From Heterocephalus glaber (lineage: Eukaryota > Chordata > Mammalia > Rodentia > Bathyergidae), in assembly GCF_000247695.1 (NCBI RefSeq), contig NW_004624733.1:50489-114488 (forward strand): DNA of 64,000 bases. Direction: 5' to 3'. Under the pieces are notes generated by a model that worked only from the letters and a program-made list of their open reading frames with translations, was not told where the DNA came from and did not search any database. Below are positions 33,430 to 45,133 of the stretch, piece after piece. The translations under genes and the position numbers were made by a program. How positions within the stretch are numbered: position 1 is the stretch's first letter; the number at the start of each line of letters is the position of its first letter.

Positions 33430-34060
33430 AGCAGTCAGACAGGGCCAGGCTCTGTAGGGAGTCAACAAAGAAGACACAGAAGACCTATTTACTGAAGGGG
33501 AAGTTTCAAAAAAGAGGAAATACTACACTTACATATTTCCCTTAGGGAAGAACAACAGTGATTGATATTCTAAATAGGCATCAGTCATCTTGGGTGGGGA
33601 CCAAAACCTCCCTAGCCCATTCTTTCTGGGAAATTCTTGTTTCTTCCCTGTGTGCTACCCAACTTGCTTCTTCATTTGATCCCCATTTAATCAACATTAC
33701 CTAAGCAACTATACTTGTAATCTTATTGGTTGACCCTAGTTTTGCCCCACCTCATACCCACCTTGTGCTTTCGCATTAGATCAATATTTCCTAAGCAACT
33801 ATGCTTTTAATCATATTAGTTGACTATAGTTATAACCCACTCAAACCTGCTTCACTTTGTGACTTTGCTCAAAACACCCTTGAGAAGCAGAGTTGATAGG
33901 CAACACATTTTCTGGATGTCCCCTCCTGTCCCACTCATGCAGGAGCTGTCTTCCTCTGAATATATATTTTCTACTCTTAACCTCCATTGTTCCTAGAATT
34001 CATTCTTTGATTTTAGGGGAGAACACAAACTCAGGATTTTAATTATCTAAGAAGTTGACA
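33430..34060. repeat. LTR-like segment with a 90-bp tandem duplication
   Basis: CCTAAGCAACTAT occurs at 33700 and again at 33790, each inside a roughly 90-bp block (…AATC.TATT.GTTGAC…ACC…CTT…TTTGC/G). Such duplications are common in U3 of LTRs, and the composition contrasts with the AT-rich flanks. I could not define TG...CA ends or a target duplication, so LTR identity is an inference. Confidence 0.35.
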
Positions 34061-34364
34061 GTCATAATATTTCCCTACATTATTTAGATTACTTAGAGGT
34101 CCTATGTCATACACCTTATATCACTAATATGTGCATCTGAGGGTAGTAGGTACATTGAGGCACAATTGGTAGAGAAAGCCAAACAAAAGGGAAAAAACCC
34201 TGAGCCATAATCCAGTACCAGGGGTATTTAGGAAGAGAAAATAGACTGCTCATGGACTGTAGAACTCTTCATACCCCAGGTCCAACGTGTGTACCATCTT
34301 GGGAGAAGTTCAGGGGCCATGAGGGAGGAAGCTCACAAATCAGTCACAGTCAGGTCAGTGAAAT

Positions 34365-34850
34365 GGGCTCCAATTCCATTTGACCCAACTATTCCACTTC
34401 TAGCTATGTTCCAAAAAGATTTAAAGACATCACATTACAGAGGTACATGTATATTCATGCTTATAGCACCACAACTCATAAATGCATAAATCTTGGAAGT
34501 AGCCTGTATGCCTATCAACAGAAGAATGATGAAGAAAATGTGATATTTATACACAGTGAACTACTACTCCTCCATATAGAAGGTTAAACTTGATTCATTT
34601 GTAGGAAAATGGATGCACGTTGAGATCACAATGTTAAATGAAATATACAAATATCACATAGTTTTCTTATATGAGAAATGCAAAGCATGAATAATTTAAA
34701 GAGTAAAATAAAAAATAGAAAATAGGAAACAATATTATTTCAAGTGGGAAGGAGACAATAGATGAATAGAGGGATTAATAGAGTGCAGGAAGAATTAAGA
34801 TATATTATGTACATGTACAAACTTCATGTTGAATATACTTAGGCACTCCA
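34365..34850 (+). mobile_element. L1 3'-end fragment
   Basis: The + strand reads like the end of L1 ORF2 and its 3' UTR: TTTGACCCAACTATTCCACT at 34379, CTATCAACAGAAGAATG at 34512, a GAACTACTACTCC segment at 34558 and ATGTACATGTACAAACTTCA near 34806. It is diverged with no open frame longer than 66 codons. Confidence 0.7.
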
Positions 34851-35010
34851 AACATATAATAAAAAATTTAACAACAAAAATAAAAATTATTTTTAAGTTG
34901 AAAAATAGAAAACCAAAATGGTTTGAAATCAGGCTTGTGTTTATAGACAGGTTTGATCTGACAGCAAATCTTTGACCTCTACATTTTTCATTGTTAAATT
35001 TGCAGTAAAA

Positions 35011-35215
35011 AGTCAGATGTGGTAGTGCATGCCTAAAATCCTGCAGTTGGAGTGGCTGAGAAAGGAGGATTGTGAATTCAAACCTTCCCTGAGCAATTTG
35101 GCAAGTTATTGAGATCCTTTCCAAAATTAAAAAAGAAAGAAAATTAAACAGAGGCTGGTAATGTAGCTCAGAGAAATGTTCTGAGTTTAATTCCAAATAA
35201 ATAAACAAATAAATG
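35011..35215 (+). mobile_element. B1-dID-type dimeric SINE
   Basis: The left half is 7SL-like (GTCAGATGTGGTAGTGCATG, then AGTGGCTGAGAAAGGAGGAT, then TGAATTCAAACC). An A-rich linker follows, and then a deleted ID-like half (AGGCTGGTAATGTAGCTCAG, GTTCTGAGTTTAATTCC) with an A-rich tail. The B1-plus-ID dimer is known from several rodent families related to squirrels, dormice and beavers, and it supports a rodent source. Confidence 0.75.
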
Positions 35216-36061
35216 CAGTATATCCTCCCCTGATGTTGTTTTCTTTTTTCTTTCTCTCTTTTTGAACTTGACTCATCTATTATGAACAATTTAAAACATT
35301 TTATTTCCTTTTTACATATTTTAAAAATTGCTTTGAAAAGAAATATAACTACTCAGCATTTTTTCCTAATCTCTGGATTTAAAACATTTGATTCCTACTT
35401 CTAGAAGTGTGGTTTGGCCAGTATATTTTCCTTAAAATATGCTCTGCTGAAAATGATCATACAGTTATATTATACCTAAAAGATGGTCACAGATATAATT
35501 TGATAAAGTCAAATTTTGTCAAGTATACAATATTTATTTCCTCTAATCACTCATTAAAACTCATTTTTTTTGTTGCTAAATTTTTCTAAAGAATCAGTCA
35601 ATAGGAATACTTTATGGAGAGGACAACATGTTGAGTTTTGTTATTTGCTGATATTTCATAGTTGCTTAAACATAGTAAAAGCAGATTTTTTTTTTATATG
35701 TATGATTCTTAAAATGAAAATGGTTCTTTTTCTTCATGCAGTTAGTGCACATATTCTTCCTAGGTATTTGTATTGCACAGAGGTGTGCTGGTGGAAGCAA
35801 GATTGGCTACTGGGGAAAGTGCTGCAAAATAGTGGTATCATATGAGGAGGATTAGGAGTGATTCATCTAACAGTGTTTGTTTTCTTTTCTTGAGAAATGA
35901 CCTCATTTGAGGAGACTGACCAGATCTAGGAAAGAAGAGTTTTTGTAACAGCATATGTATCAGCAATAGAGTATTCATATATTAAGAAGATTCAATCAAA
36001 TCCAATAGAGTAAAAAGTAACTTTTAAAAAGTGTTTGGAGTTATCAAGAAAAAGAAAATGT
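35216..36061. other. AT-rich sequence, nothing recognised
   Basis: No repeat, RNA gene or exon recognised. The 91-codon frame at 35570-35845 + has no domain I recognise. Confidence 0.55.
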
Positions 36062-36470
36062 CTTAATCACTTTCCTTAGCATTGGGACAAAATATCTGTC
36101 ACCTGCAACTTACAGGAGGAGAGATTTATTTTGGCTCAGTGTTTCAGAAGTTTAAATTCATGGTTATCAGGCTCAAATGCATAAGTGGTATGGTTGAAGG
36201 GTCTGCCATGGAAGAAAGCTGCTCACATCATGATGTCCAGAAAGCAGAAAGTGAAGGGAGGAGCTTGGGAGGAAGAAACACCCTTCCAATTAGCCCCATT
36301 GACCTGCCTCTAACCAGGACCCACCTCCTAACAGAATATTCAGATAATGAACTCATTAGTAGATGAATCCACTGATGAGTGTGGCACCCCCATGATTCAA
36401 TTGGCTTCCAAAAGTCCTACCTCTCAGTACATGATAATTTTGCAGAACATTGTAAATCTAAATTGTAACA
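36062..36470 (-). mobile_element. MaLR/MLT1-like solo LTR
   Basis: The + strand is the complement of a MaLR LTR: it opens CACTTTCCTTAGCATTGGGA, passes AGAGATTTATTTTGGCTCAG (complement of the GAGCCAAATAAA region) and a GGAAGAAAGCTGCTCA segment, and ends ATCTAAATTGTAACAG, the complement of TGTTACAATTT. The family name is by recognition. Confidence 0.7.
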
Positions 36471-37677
36471 GTATCTCTCCTCAATCTTGATGCAGAAAAT
36501 TCAAAAAACCCAAAATTATACAGACACAGAAAACAGCTGTATTATTGTATAAGCATTAAATCAGAATAGGAGTATGTCACAGGCAACCTACTAAGATATT
36601 GAAAAGACAAAAAGAGATCTAACCATTCTAGTCAAGCAGGAATGATTCATTACATAGAAATTGTATTAATAAATAATTAACCCTTAAGAGGACTTGATGG
36701 CACCTCTTGTCAAATATAATTTTTCATATGTTTACCTGGGAATAGGAGTGATCATAGGTTTTTTTTTTTTTTTGCTTTATCCAGAGGAGGAACATAATTG
36801 CCGTATGTATATAATAGATGGTAATTTTGGATCTTTGAATAAGGCAACCACTGAAATTAGGCTCCTACTCCCATGGAAACTGTGTGATGGAGGTGCTATT
36901 TCTAGAAGTTTGTATTTCACAAGAGGTTTCCAGGCTCTTGAAAAAGACTTTGCTGGGTTATAAAATTGATAGAAGACCTCCTTAGATTTTAGGAAATGTA
37001 TGTATCTTTTAAAGAGGGCAGAAAGTACTTGAAGTTATATGTTTTCTAAAATAAATGCTATAAATTAAATGAAAATATAGAAATCGTCTTAGTTTTCAAC
37101 AGTGAGAAATGAGTCTTTTATCTTTTTGTTATTATAGTACTTATGTGTTTGTACAATAGTGGAATAATTCAGTCAGAAGAAAATAATCTACCAGATACTA
37201 GAGTAACTAAAAATATTAACATGTCAGGATATAGATATTGATAGGTCACTCACTGATTAAGTTCCTTATATATTAGTGACAGTTTAATTTATTTAAACTA
37301 AATCAAATAAATGTACAAAGTTATTGTTTGTAGTTTTGAGGATAACTAAATTATCAACCTACATGCTTTATCTGTGTGAAATGGTGAGGAAGGATGAAGA
37401 CATCTGTGCTTGAATTGTACAGTGCTTTGAAATGCACAAATCACTTTCTTATATATGATCTGGTTTTTCCTGTGGCTGATAGGATCCTCATTTTAGAACT
37501 CAGTAATATTCCATCTCATTTCTCTTCATCAGATATTTTGGTAGAAATGGAAGCTATTGAAATATTACTGAAGAGAAGAGGTTTATTATTGGTGAGAACT
37601 GTTAAGTATTTCTTTGTAATGGCAATTCACTTTTAATGTGTTATGAAACTGTGACTCCCAGTAAATGAAGTGCTATT
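36471..37677. other. Unrecognised AT-rich sequence
   Basis: Contains short frames (36694-36963 + and 37394-37636 +) without recognisable domains; the first runs through a poly-T stretch coding for Phe. No exon, RNA gene or identifiable repeat. Confidence 0.55.
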
Positions 37678-37692
37678 AGAGAATCTGTTTTT

Positions 37693-37767
37693 TTGTTGTT
37701 CTTCTTCTTGTTGTTATTTTTGTAGTACCGGGGATCAAACTCAGGACCTTGCACTAAGCTCCGGCCC
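37693..37767 (-). mobile_element. Internally deleted ID-type SINE with target duplication
   Basis: On + : GTAGTACCGGGGATCAAACT, then CAGGACCTTGCACTAAGC, then TCCGGCCC. About 30 bp of the body is missing between CACT and AGCTCC. The flanks AGAGAATCTGTTTTT at 37678-37692 and 37768-37782 are a 15-bp target duplication. Confidence 0.85.
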
Positions 37768-37782
37768 AGAGAATCTGTTTTT

Positions 37783-38839
37783 AAAAGAGCCTTAGTCATT
37801 GAAGTGATGACAATTTAATGGTGCTATAGTGTAGAGAACAATTTTCCAAATTTTTTTGTGTTCAAGTTGTAGAGTACTTTTCATCCTAAGAGTTTATTTA
37901 CTTTGGTATAAAAGGTAAAGAAAGTTGCCTTGGTGCTGGCTATTTGCAGATTTCTAAATCTTGGGCAAACCCATTAGAACCATTTCTTTCAGTTCCCTCT
38001 TTCTCATTCAATATTTTGTAACATGCCATTGTCACCAGACAGGGACATAAAAGTCTCCCAAAGAAGACAAATGTACCTCAATTTGCTCCCCCCATAAAGT
38101 AAGTAATAGGTTCTCTGATACCTGTTGCAGAAAAAATAATTTTAAGATGTGTCAATGTGAGGCACAGAAAAGTTTTTAAAACAGAGTTTAGAAAGCAAGG
38201 TAGAAAAATAGGAAACATTCAAGCTACAATAATTGGAGGAGACTGCTCACAAAAACATGAGGCCAACTATTATGAATTGGCTGAGGTGAAGCAGGGCCCA
38301 TTTAATTACCTCAGTTCTGGTTTTCATAGCTTTGGAAGAATTCTTATGTTTTGAGTGGCGTGGTAGTCTATGAGGGGGCTGTAATGGAATAATTGCTCCT
38401 GCTTGGGGTGATGACTTTACTATGGGTGGTATGTGAGGCTTGTTTTTTCCAGGAACTTAGTTGGTTACAGGTTTAAGACAATGGCTTGGAGACTTCTAGG
38501 CATCTCACCTGAGGGTTGCAGAACTTGATGTTGTGAAATCTAGCAATTGAGTGTCCTGAAAATCATGAAAATTTATTTCTTGATGTCTTGGGCTTTGAAA
38601 GAGGATGGGATAGGCTAGGTAATTTTAGAACTTATAAACTTTCTAATGTATACATTCCTGGAGTGATTACTATGCCTATATGGAAAGCTGAGTAGGGATC
38701 CTTCTGAATATTATTGTAATATGGGCAACAAAGCATTGAGTTTCCTTCTCTCTTTCTATCTTTATTTCATCTTTCCTCCCTCAAATGTATTATAAGGACA
38801 TTAATGTCATTTGTGTGCTCATTGTAAAGTTCATAGTTG
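37783..38839. other. Unrecognised sequence, possible MIR relic
   Basis: A segment near 37,920-38,020 (TTGCAGATTTCTAAATCTTG, then GGGCAAACCC, then TTTCAGTTCCCTCTTTCTCA) faintly resembles the core of an old MIR SINE. Nothing else is recognised. The 65-codon frame at 38157-38354 + has no visible domain. Confidence 0.3.
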
Positions 38840-39125
38840 AATGAGCTATAAGGATATGGTGCCTGATTGCAAAAAGTGGGTCAGTGGGGTGTGACCCTTG
38901 CATTTGACCCTAGTCCCTTGCCTCTTCCTCTCCCAAGTCTCTTCTATGTTCTGAATTGTAGCTATCCTGAAGTGAGTAATTTTGCTCTGTCATATATTTT
39001 CTTCGTGTTTCTACCTTGGAGACAGTTATGGACTGAAATCTCTGAAATCATGAGCCAAACCAAATCTTCCTTTTTTTAAGTTCTCAGGTATTTTGTTCCA
39101 GCAGATAAAGAGCTGACCAATACAG
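38840..39125 (+). mobile_element. MaLR-like LTR fragment, 3' part
   Basis: Shows the typical end of these LTRs: TATGGACTGAAATCTCTG, then ATCATGAGCCAAACCAAATC, then TTCTCAGGTATTTTGTTCCA and GAGCTGACCAATACAG. The 5' part is missing or too diverged. Confidence 0.65.
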
Positions 39126-39514
39126 CAACCATCTGCAACCTAGGAAGAGAATCTTCTCTCAAAATTAAACCAGTCTTTGCCTTACCTTGAATTTCCTAGT
39201 TTCCAGAATTGAGAAAAAAATTAAATTTCTATATTTAAGACAATCAGTCTATAATGTTGTGTTATAGGCAATCAAGTAAACTAACATAGGACCTTACTTC
39301 TTAGTGATGTCTCATGAGGGCTGGAAACCAAATGAGAATAACCAACAGAACAAGAACTATGGACTCTTTGCTGGGAAAAAATGTAAGGAAAGTCATAGAT
39401 ATTATAATTTTTTAATATTTAAATTATATAATTTAATTCACTTATAAAAACTGTATTATATTTAGAAATTTAAAAACTAAGAAATACTTTTAAAGCAGAA
39501 AATAAATACTGAAT

Positions 39515-39940
39515 ATTATCTCTTGTGTCTAGATATCCCCTGAAAGCCTCATGTGCTCATAGGTGGGGCTTTTGGGAGGTAGCTCGATCCAGGGTATGTG
39601 AATATGAATTATGGGCATGAGAAGTGGATCAACTCACTGATTAGTCTAGTTCTGAGTATGGGTGAATGGATTTACTAAAGACAAAAGGAACAGCCTGTTT
39701 ATGAATGGCACCAACCAATAGGCTTGTAACCTGAATGAAATAAAGAAGGAAAGAGAGGTTTGCTCCTGCTGCTTGCTGCCTCCTGCTTGCCATGCCATGA
39801 ATTGTTTCTCCTCTGCCATGCTGGCTACGGTCTAAGATCTCTACAAACTGTGAGCTAAAATAAATCTTTCCTCTTTTAACATGGGAGTGTTACATATTGT
39901 GTCTCAGTGATGATAAAAGTAACTAAGATATTGAAAAACA
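39515..39940 (+). mobile_element. MaLR/MLT1-like solo LTR
   Basis: Same LTR type: CCCCTGAAAGCCTCATGTGC, GGTGGGGCTTTTGGGAGGTA, then ACAAACTGTGAGCTAAAATA with AATAAA-like polyadenylation, ending GTGTCTCAGTGATGATAAAA and GTAACTAAGA. Confidence 0.72.
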
Positions 39941-40020
39941 TAATTTATGTAATAGTTCAATTTCTAACAATTTGTTACACATTATATTTTTATTTATATC
40001 ATCTCAAGAAAATTTGAACT

Positions 40021-40110
40021 GGGCCAGGTATTTAGCTCAGCAGCACCATACCTACCTTGCAAGCACAAGGTCCTAAGTTCAATCCCTGGCACTAAAACAA
40101 AAACAAAAAA
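40021..40110 (+). mobile_element. ID-type SINE with perfect 15-bp target duplication
   Basis: GGGCCAGGTATTTAGCTCAG, then CCTTGCAAGCACAAGGTCCT and a B box GTTCAATCCCTGGCAC, then an A-rich tail. AAGAAAATTTGAACT occurs on both sides at 40006-40020 and 40111-40125. Confidence 0.93.
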
Positions 40111-40125
40111 AAGAAAATTTGAACT

Positions 40126-40944
40126 ATTTTTGGTCACATACTATAGGTTTAGTATATATATGTTAAACAATCCATTTCCTTACTACTTATCAAATAATAT
40201 TATTTCATAGAGTATAACTATTATTATCATTTTGGAAAAGACTATATATATATATATATATATATGAAAATTATTTCTGTCACATCATGTGAATGTTTTT
40301 ATTTCCCTTGGATTTAATTATTTTTTAAATTCTCTAACAGTCTGTGCATTTTGAGCTCATATTATTGTAATTTTTCTTCCTTTTCTCTGTTTTTTTCACT
40401 TTGACTCAGAATACTTTGGATTATGTCTACCCTATATAGTAAAATAATTACTCTGAAATAATTTTTGCCTTTTTAGGACTACAACTTTTTAAATGGAGAG
40501 GTATAGAAACATTTTATAAAGCAATTTTGTATAGTCTTTAAGTTATGTTTTAACATCTGTAATACCCTTGAGGACTCTCAAATTATTTATCTACTTGTGA
40601 GAAATGAACTAGAAAAGATAGTTGAATTACCATTTTTTTCTTTTTATTGCATGTATAATCTTTGGAATTAGTCAACTAGCAAATTTGATTTAGTAGGATC
40701 AATCTAATGATGCCTCTTAATCTAGGAAAAAGAATCAAAATATTTGTTCAATAAGTTTCTATTGCTACTTCCTGAAGAGTTTGCAGTGTGTATTCACCTG
40801 CAAAAATCTCACCATCCAACCTCAGCCTTTTGAAGTTATTAAGTGGTGAACTTGTTGTTTACTGTGACTTATTGATATGAGGCACTTCACTGAAATGTCT
40901 GGTTTAGTGAAGTTGCCTATAGACCCCTATATCTGAAAACTAAT
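40126..40944. other. AT-rich sequence with a short (TA)n
   Basis: Unrecognised DNA. About 11 TA units lie at 40,244-40,265. Confidence 0.55.
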
Positions 40945-41001
40945 AGTCCTATGTCTGTGTTAAGTGTCTCCCTAGAATTCATGTGTTGGGAGATTAATAT
41001 T

Positions 41002-41413
41002 TGTTACAGTTTGTGTTTAGATGTGCCCCAAAAGACTCATGTAGATGAAGCAAGACTTTCTTTTTTTTTAGAGGTAATTGAATCTGGAATGTGTGATGCT
41101 GGGGTTAAGGGCATGTGATTACTAAACCACTATATGTGAGCGATTAGTCTGGCACTGGCCTAATCTTGGTAGTCTGAATAAGATAAAAGGGGCAGAAAGA
41201 TGGTGTTAAATTCTCTCCTTTGTTAAATTCTCTGCCTTTATTGCCTTGGGAAAACCATATTGTTTCTTCTCTATGAGGCCTGTTTGCCATCCCTGTCTTG
41301 GAGCCAGCTGATTATGGACTGAGACCTCTATGAACTGTAAGCCAAATAAAGCCTTTTCTTTAATTTTGGGTGTTGGATATTTTGTCTCAGCAATAAGAGA
41401 AAAGTAACTAACA
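41002..41413 (+). repeat. MaLR element 5' LTR
   Basis: TGTTACAGTTTGTGTTTAGA ... GTAACTAACA. Contains GATGCTGGGGTTAAGGGCAT, CCATCCCTGTCTTGGAGCCA and AACTGTAAGCCAAATAAAGC with the AATAAA signal, all shared with the 3' LTR except that the 3' copy has lost part of the AATAAA-side region. Confidence 0.85.
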
Positions 41414-41421
41414 CAGAAATT

Positions 41422-41439
41422 TGGTACTGGAAGTGGGGT
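41422..41439 (+). other. MaLR primer binding site, tRNA-Leu-like
   Basis: TGGTACTGGAAGTGGGGT matches the complement of the 3' end of tRNA-Leu(UAA) at 15 of 18 positions by my alignment. Leu priming is typical of ERVL and MaLR elements. Confidence 0.7.
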
Positions 41440-42042
41440 CATAGCTCTGACATTACCTGGTCACATGGCTCATAAGCCTTTGGAATTGGTATGTGAGAAG
41501 GGGACGAGTTAGTATAGATTAAGATATGTTGGCTACAGAAGTAGCATTGGAATGCATTAGGCTGTTTTGTATGGGAGATTCTGGTCAAAGCTCAGAAAAC
41601 CAGAAGGCAAGTAAAGATCAGGTTCAGTAAGTTTCTGTTGGGAAGAACAACTGCATTGGCTGCTGAACTCCAGAAAATGTGTATGATGGCTTGACAGAAA
41701 GTTTGTCATTTTGCTCATGTTCAGAGACTGCTGAAAGATTCAGAGATGCCAGCTAAGGAGAGCTGGAATGTCTTAGGCTGTTCTGTATGGGAGATTCTGA
41801 TCAGAGGTCAGAAGACCAGAAAGCTTGTAAAGATCAGGCTAGGGAGATTTCTGCTAGGAAGAAGGACTAACTGTATTGGCTCTTGGACTCTAGATGATGT
41901 GTGTTATGGCTTGGCAGAAAGTTTTTTTTTCATTTTGTACATGTCCAGAGACTGCCTGAGACTGAGATTAGAGGTAGTGGACTAAGTAATCTTGCAGAAG
42001 AAATTTCAAGGCAGTCAAATATTGAGGTAGTGGCATGGCTAC

Positions 42043-42434
42043 TGTGATAGCCAGCACAATTCCATCTTGTGCCTCAATGCCATTTTGTATCTGTCCTTGA
42101 AAAAGGTGCTTGCACATGAGCAAAGCATCCAAAACCCCCACATCCTGCTTGGCAGTAAACTTGCTACAGTTTCAAGATGTTTTGTAGTTCACCTAGCATG
42201 TGTAAAACTTCCTTGTATCCCCCAATAATCTGGCATGATTCTGCTTCTGTAAGATTCCACTTGCTCTCCCTTGAGCACTCCCCAACTGAAAGCATGATTT
42301 AAAAGGAAAAATCAAACTGTTTCCCATTGCCAAGGAAACTTCCTGGGTGCTAGCCCCCCTCAGTCACTGGCTATAATAAATGGGCATGAATCTGGCATAC
42401 AGTGTGGCACAACTCTATTGTCCAAACTTACTCA
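42043..42434 (+). mobile_element. Solo-LTR-like insertion inside the MaLR interior
   Basis: 392 bp from TGTGATAGCCAGCACAATTC to ...CTTACTCA. It has an AATAAA (GGCTATAATAAATGG, near 42,373) as a polyadenylation signal. Flanks GCTAC (42038-42042) and TCTAC (42435-42439) match at 4 of 5 bases. It interrupts MaLR text that resumes after it. Family not identified. Confidence 0.55.
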
Positions 42435-43073
42435 TCTACAGCACTACTTTTTGGGAGCTTTTAGCCAGATCTATGTTGAGAATCAAGACCAAAAAGCCCA
42501 GCAGAATGAATTAAAATGTTTTGAATTTGTCCAGAAAGGAAGCTCCAGTAAAGTTTTGTCTTGTAAAGATGGAACAGAGGAGATCTTGATTGCTGAGAAG
42601 GAACAGAATAGAAAAGATGGCCTGAGGGCACCATAAGCAGCTGCAGCAGGACTCCACTCTTTACAGCCTCAGAGTTGTAAAGGTTAAAGATTTTGCTTTG
42701 AGAAGAAAGCCCCAGAGAACCAAGTTCCAAAAAAGGTGGCAGCCACACCATGTTCCAGAATGTTGGCAGCCTAAAAAATTTGTTCCTTGGGATTGGGTTC
42801 AGATTGCTCAATGATCCAGGCACTCAACCCCTACAGTCAAGAAAGAAGCCTGGCTAAACCTACAGCTGGCAACAGACCTTGGCATCATTGATGTGCTGCT
42901 GGTTTTATGTGCATCCAGAATGTAAGAGTTGTGGGGTGAGGAAGGCTTCCACCCAGATTTCAGCAGAAGGCCTGAGAGGCCAGGGTGGGTGCCCCTGAGA
43001 AACAATGTGTGAAGAAGTTGTGAGTGTGAAGTTGAAGGTGCAGTGGAGACACTAGATGTTTGGAGAAGTCTGG

Positions 43074-43454
43074 TGAAGGACCCTAGTTAGCAAGACAGAC
43101 TCCATATTGCTGCTGAATGACCTACCTGCCTGCCCTTTAGATCAACTGAAAAGGAGGAAGCTTAGAAACCTCCTCCACTTAGGGTCTCTTAGAAACAACA
43201 ATTAATCAACTATTATTTTACAAATGTTCTAACAGCAGGACGTTCTGCTTCTGTACCCTTTACCTTTGCTTGCTTTACTAGTTCTATCCCATAGGGGGGC
43301 CTAGAAACTGCTAGCCTCAAAGGTGTATGAAATATATTAATCTCCCCCCAGTCGAGGCTCAAGTCCAATGCTCAGCTTGGGTCCCAGCCGGTAATAAACT
43401 CCTGTGTGGATTTAATATCGGTCTCTGGTTGGTTCTCACTCACTGGGTGTAACA
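43074..43454 (+). mobile_element. Second solo-LTR-like insertion inside the MaLR interior
   Basis: 381 bp from TGAAGGACCCTAGTTAGCAA to ...CACTGGGTGTAACA. Contains CCGGTAATAAACTCCTGTG (polyadenylation signal, 43,392) and the TCTCACTCACTGGGTG ending seen in many class I LTRs. Flanks TCTGG (43069-43073) and CCTGG (43455-43459) match at 4 of 5 bases. Confidence 0.6.
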
Positions 43455-43915
43455 CCTGGAACATGGATACTCTGAGAAAAACTGTAAGAAAGGAGCAGAG
43501 ATGACCCCAGAGAGAAGCCATGGGAGCCACAACCACCAGAAGTGCTGTAGGGGCAGAACCACTCAAGCCCTTTGGAGTTAACAACTCACTATAGATTGCC
43601 TCAGATTCTGGAATGTAATATTTGGCTTGCTGGATTTTGGACTTGCTTTGGTCCCATTCCTTTGTATCCTCCTGTTTGTTCCATTTGAAATGGTAATGTC
43701 CATCTTGTGCCATTGAATGTTGGAAATATTTGATTTTCTTTTCATTTGTACCTGGTCTTGCAGCTAATAGTTTGCCTTAAATGTCAGAGGAGACTTTGGA
43801 CTTTGACTTTTCAGCTATGCTAAAACTATTAGGACTTTGGCAACTCTTAGAGATGGACTAAATGATTTCTTGCAGAAAGGGATATGCATGAGTCTTTGGG
43901 GGGCCATGGGCAGAA

Positions 43916-44240
43916 CGTTATGGTTTGCATTTAGATGTGTCCCCAAGGTCTCATGCAGATGTGATGCTGGGGTTAAGGGCATGTGACTACTAAACCACTA
44001 CACATAAGTGATTAGTTTGGCATCATTATAATCCTAGTAGTCCAAATAAGATATAAAAGGTGCAGGAAGATACTGTTAAACTCTCTCTTGTTCCCCTCAT
44101 TACCTTGTGAATTCCATGTTGTTTCTCCTCTATGAGGACTGTTTGCCATCCCTGTCTTGGAGCCAGCTGAATAAACTCCTTTTTCTTTAACTTTGGGTAT
44201 TGGGTATTTTGTCTCGGCAACAATAGAAAAGCAACTAACA
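43916..44240 (+). repeat. MaLR element 3' LTR
   Basis: 325 bp. It opens CGTTATGGTTTGCATTTAGA, where the first base of the expected TG has changed, and ends GCAACTAACA. The purine-rich TTTGGGGGGCCATGGGCAGAA-type stretch before it is the polypurine tract. It shares long blocks with the 5' LTR. Confidence 0.85.
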
Positions 44241-44504
44241 ATATTCAATGTCACATGTTAATTGTTTTTGGTGGTAAAGATTTTGGGAAATCATTAGGAT
44301 GAGATGAGATCATGGGATGCTTATGATTCTATTATTGGTTTAGAACTGCGCAAGAAAGCTTTCTCTGTCTTGTTCTGTGGTGCTTTCAACCATGTCATGA
44401 CAGCACAGACATGACTCAGAAGGTATGGCTGATTTGATCCTGAGTAGATGCCAGTGCTGTGCTTGGACTACCTGCCTCTAGAACTATGAGATAAATAAAC
44501 CTCC

Positions 44505-44887
44505 TGATTTCCCTCACCCTAACAGAGCTACTACATACAATAGCTCCCATCTTCCCATAATGCCCTGCTCCCTACCTAAAGCCACCCCCAAATGGCTTCT
44601 CCCACCAAAAGATGACCTTCTTCATCCCAACATGCCCTATTTCTGCCAAAAGAGTAACCTAATACTTGCTCTCCTTCTAGCAACTAGAGACATCACAGTC
44701 TCCTCCATTCCCTAGCCACTACCTCACTCAACCCCATCCCAGCTCCTATAAAAAGCTCTCCCTCTCCGGGCCATATTGTTTTTGTCTCTCTTTTGTTCAG
44801 AGCCAGCCTAGCAGATCATCCCTATCCCTATAAGAAAGCCTTGCTGTGGCCTCGTCTGGTCTTGGTTTTTGGCTTTTTTACCTGACA
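44505..44887 (+). mobile_element. Solo LTR inserted in the outer MLT1-like LTR
   Basis: 383 bp, TGATTTCCCTCACCCTAACA ... TTTTACCTGACA. A TATA box CTCCTATAAAAAGCTC is at 44,749, with a C-rich U3 before it. CCTCC is repeated at 44500-44504 and 44888-44892, a perfect 5-bp target duplication. Family not identified; a class I LTR is likely. Confidence 0.8.
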
Positions 44888-45133
44888 CCTCCTTTCTTTA
44901 GAAATTAACCAGTCTGTCATATTTAGTTATTGCAATGGAATATAAACTAATTAAATAAACTCATTTAAAAAATTTCAAGAACATTATATCTGATTTACCT
45001 GGAAAGTACAGAGAGGTTAATGTGCCAGAATTAAAGAAACAATTTATGCATTGTTCAGTTTCCTAAGTCTCTTGATTCTGCTTTCTTCTCTGTAGACAAT
45101 TTTTTTGCATATGGTTAGAGAAAATGAGTATTC

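Larger units (their letters stand above)
41002..44240 (+). mobile_element. Complete MaLR (ERVL-MaLR) element with target duplication ATATT
   Basis: Two related LTRs (41002-41413 and 43916-44240) flank a 2.5-kb interior. ATATT is repeated at 40997-41001 and 44241-44245. A primer binding site follows the 5' LTR by about 8 bases. MaLR interiors have no known intact retroviral genes; here I see only short frames without domains (for example 41746-41985 and 42418-42636). The interior carries two segments that look like solo LTRs of another family. Confidence 0.85.
40945..44960 (+). mobile_element. Old MLT1-like LTR, split by later insertions
   Basis: Pieces at 40,945-41,001 (GTGTCTCCCTAGAATTCATG, then TGTTGGGAGATTAATATT), 44,241-44,504 and 44,888-44,960 join into one MLT1-like LTR when the two inserted elements are removed. 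The last piece has CTATGAGATAAATAAACCTC before, and AAATTAACCAGTCTGTCATA after, the inserted solo LTR. Outer ends are approximate. Confidence 0.65.
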
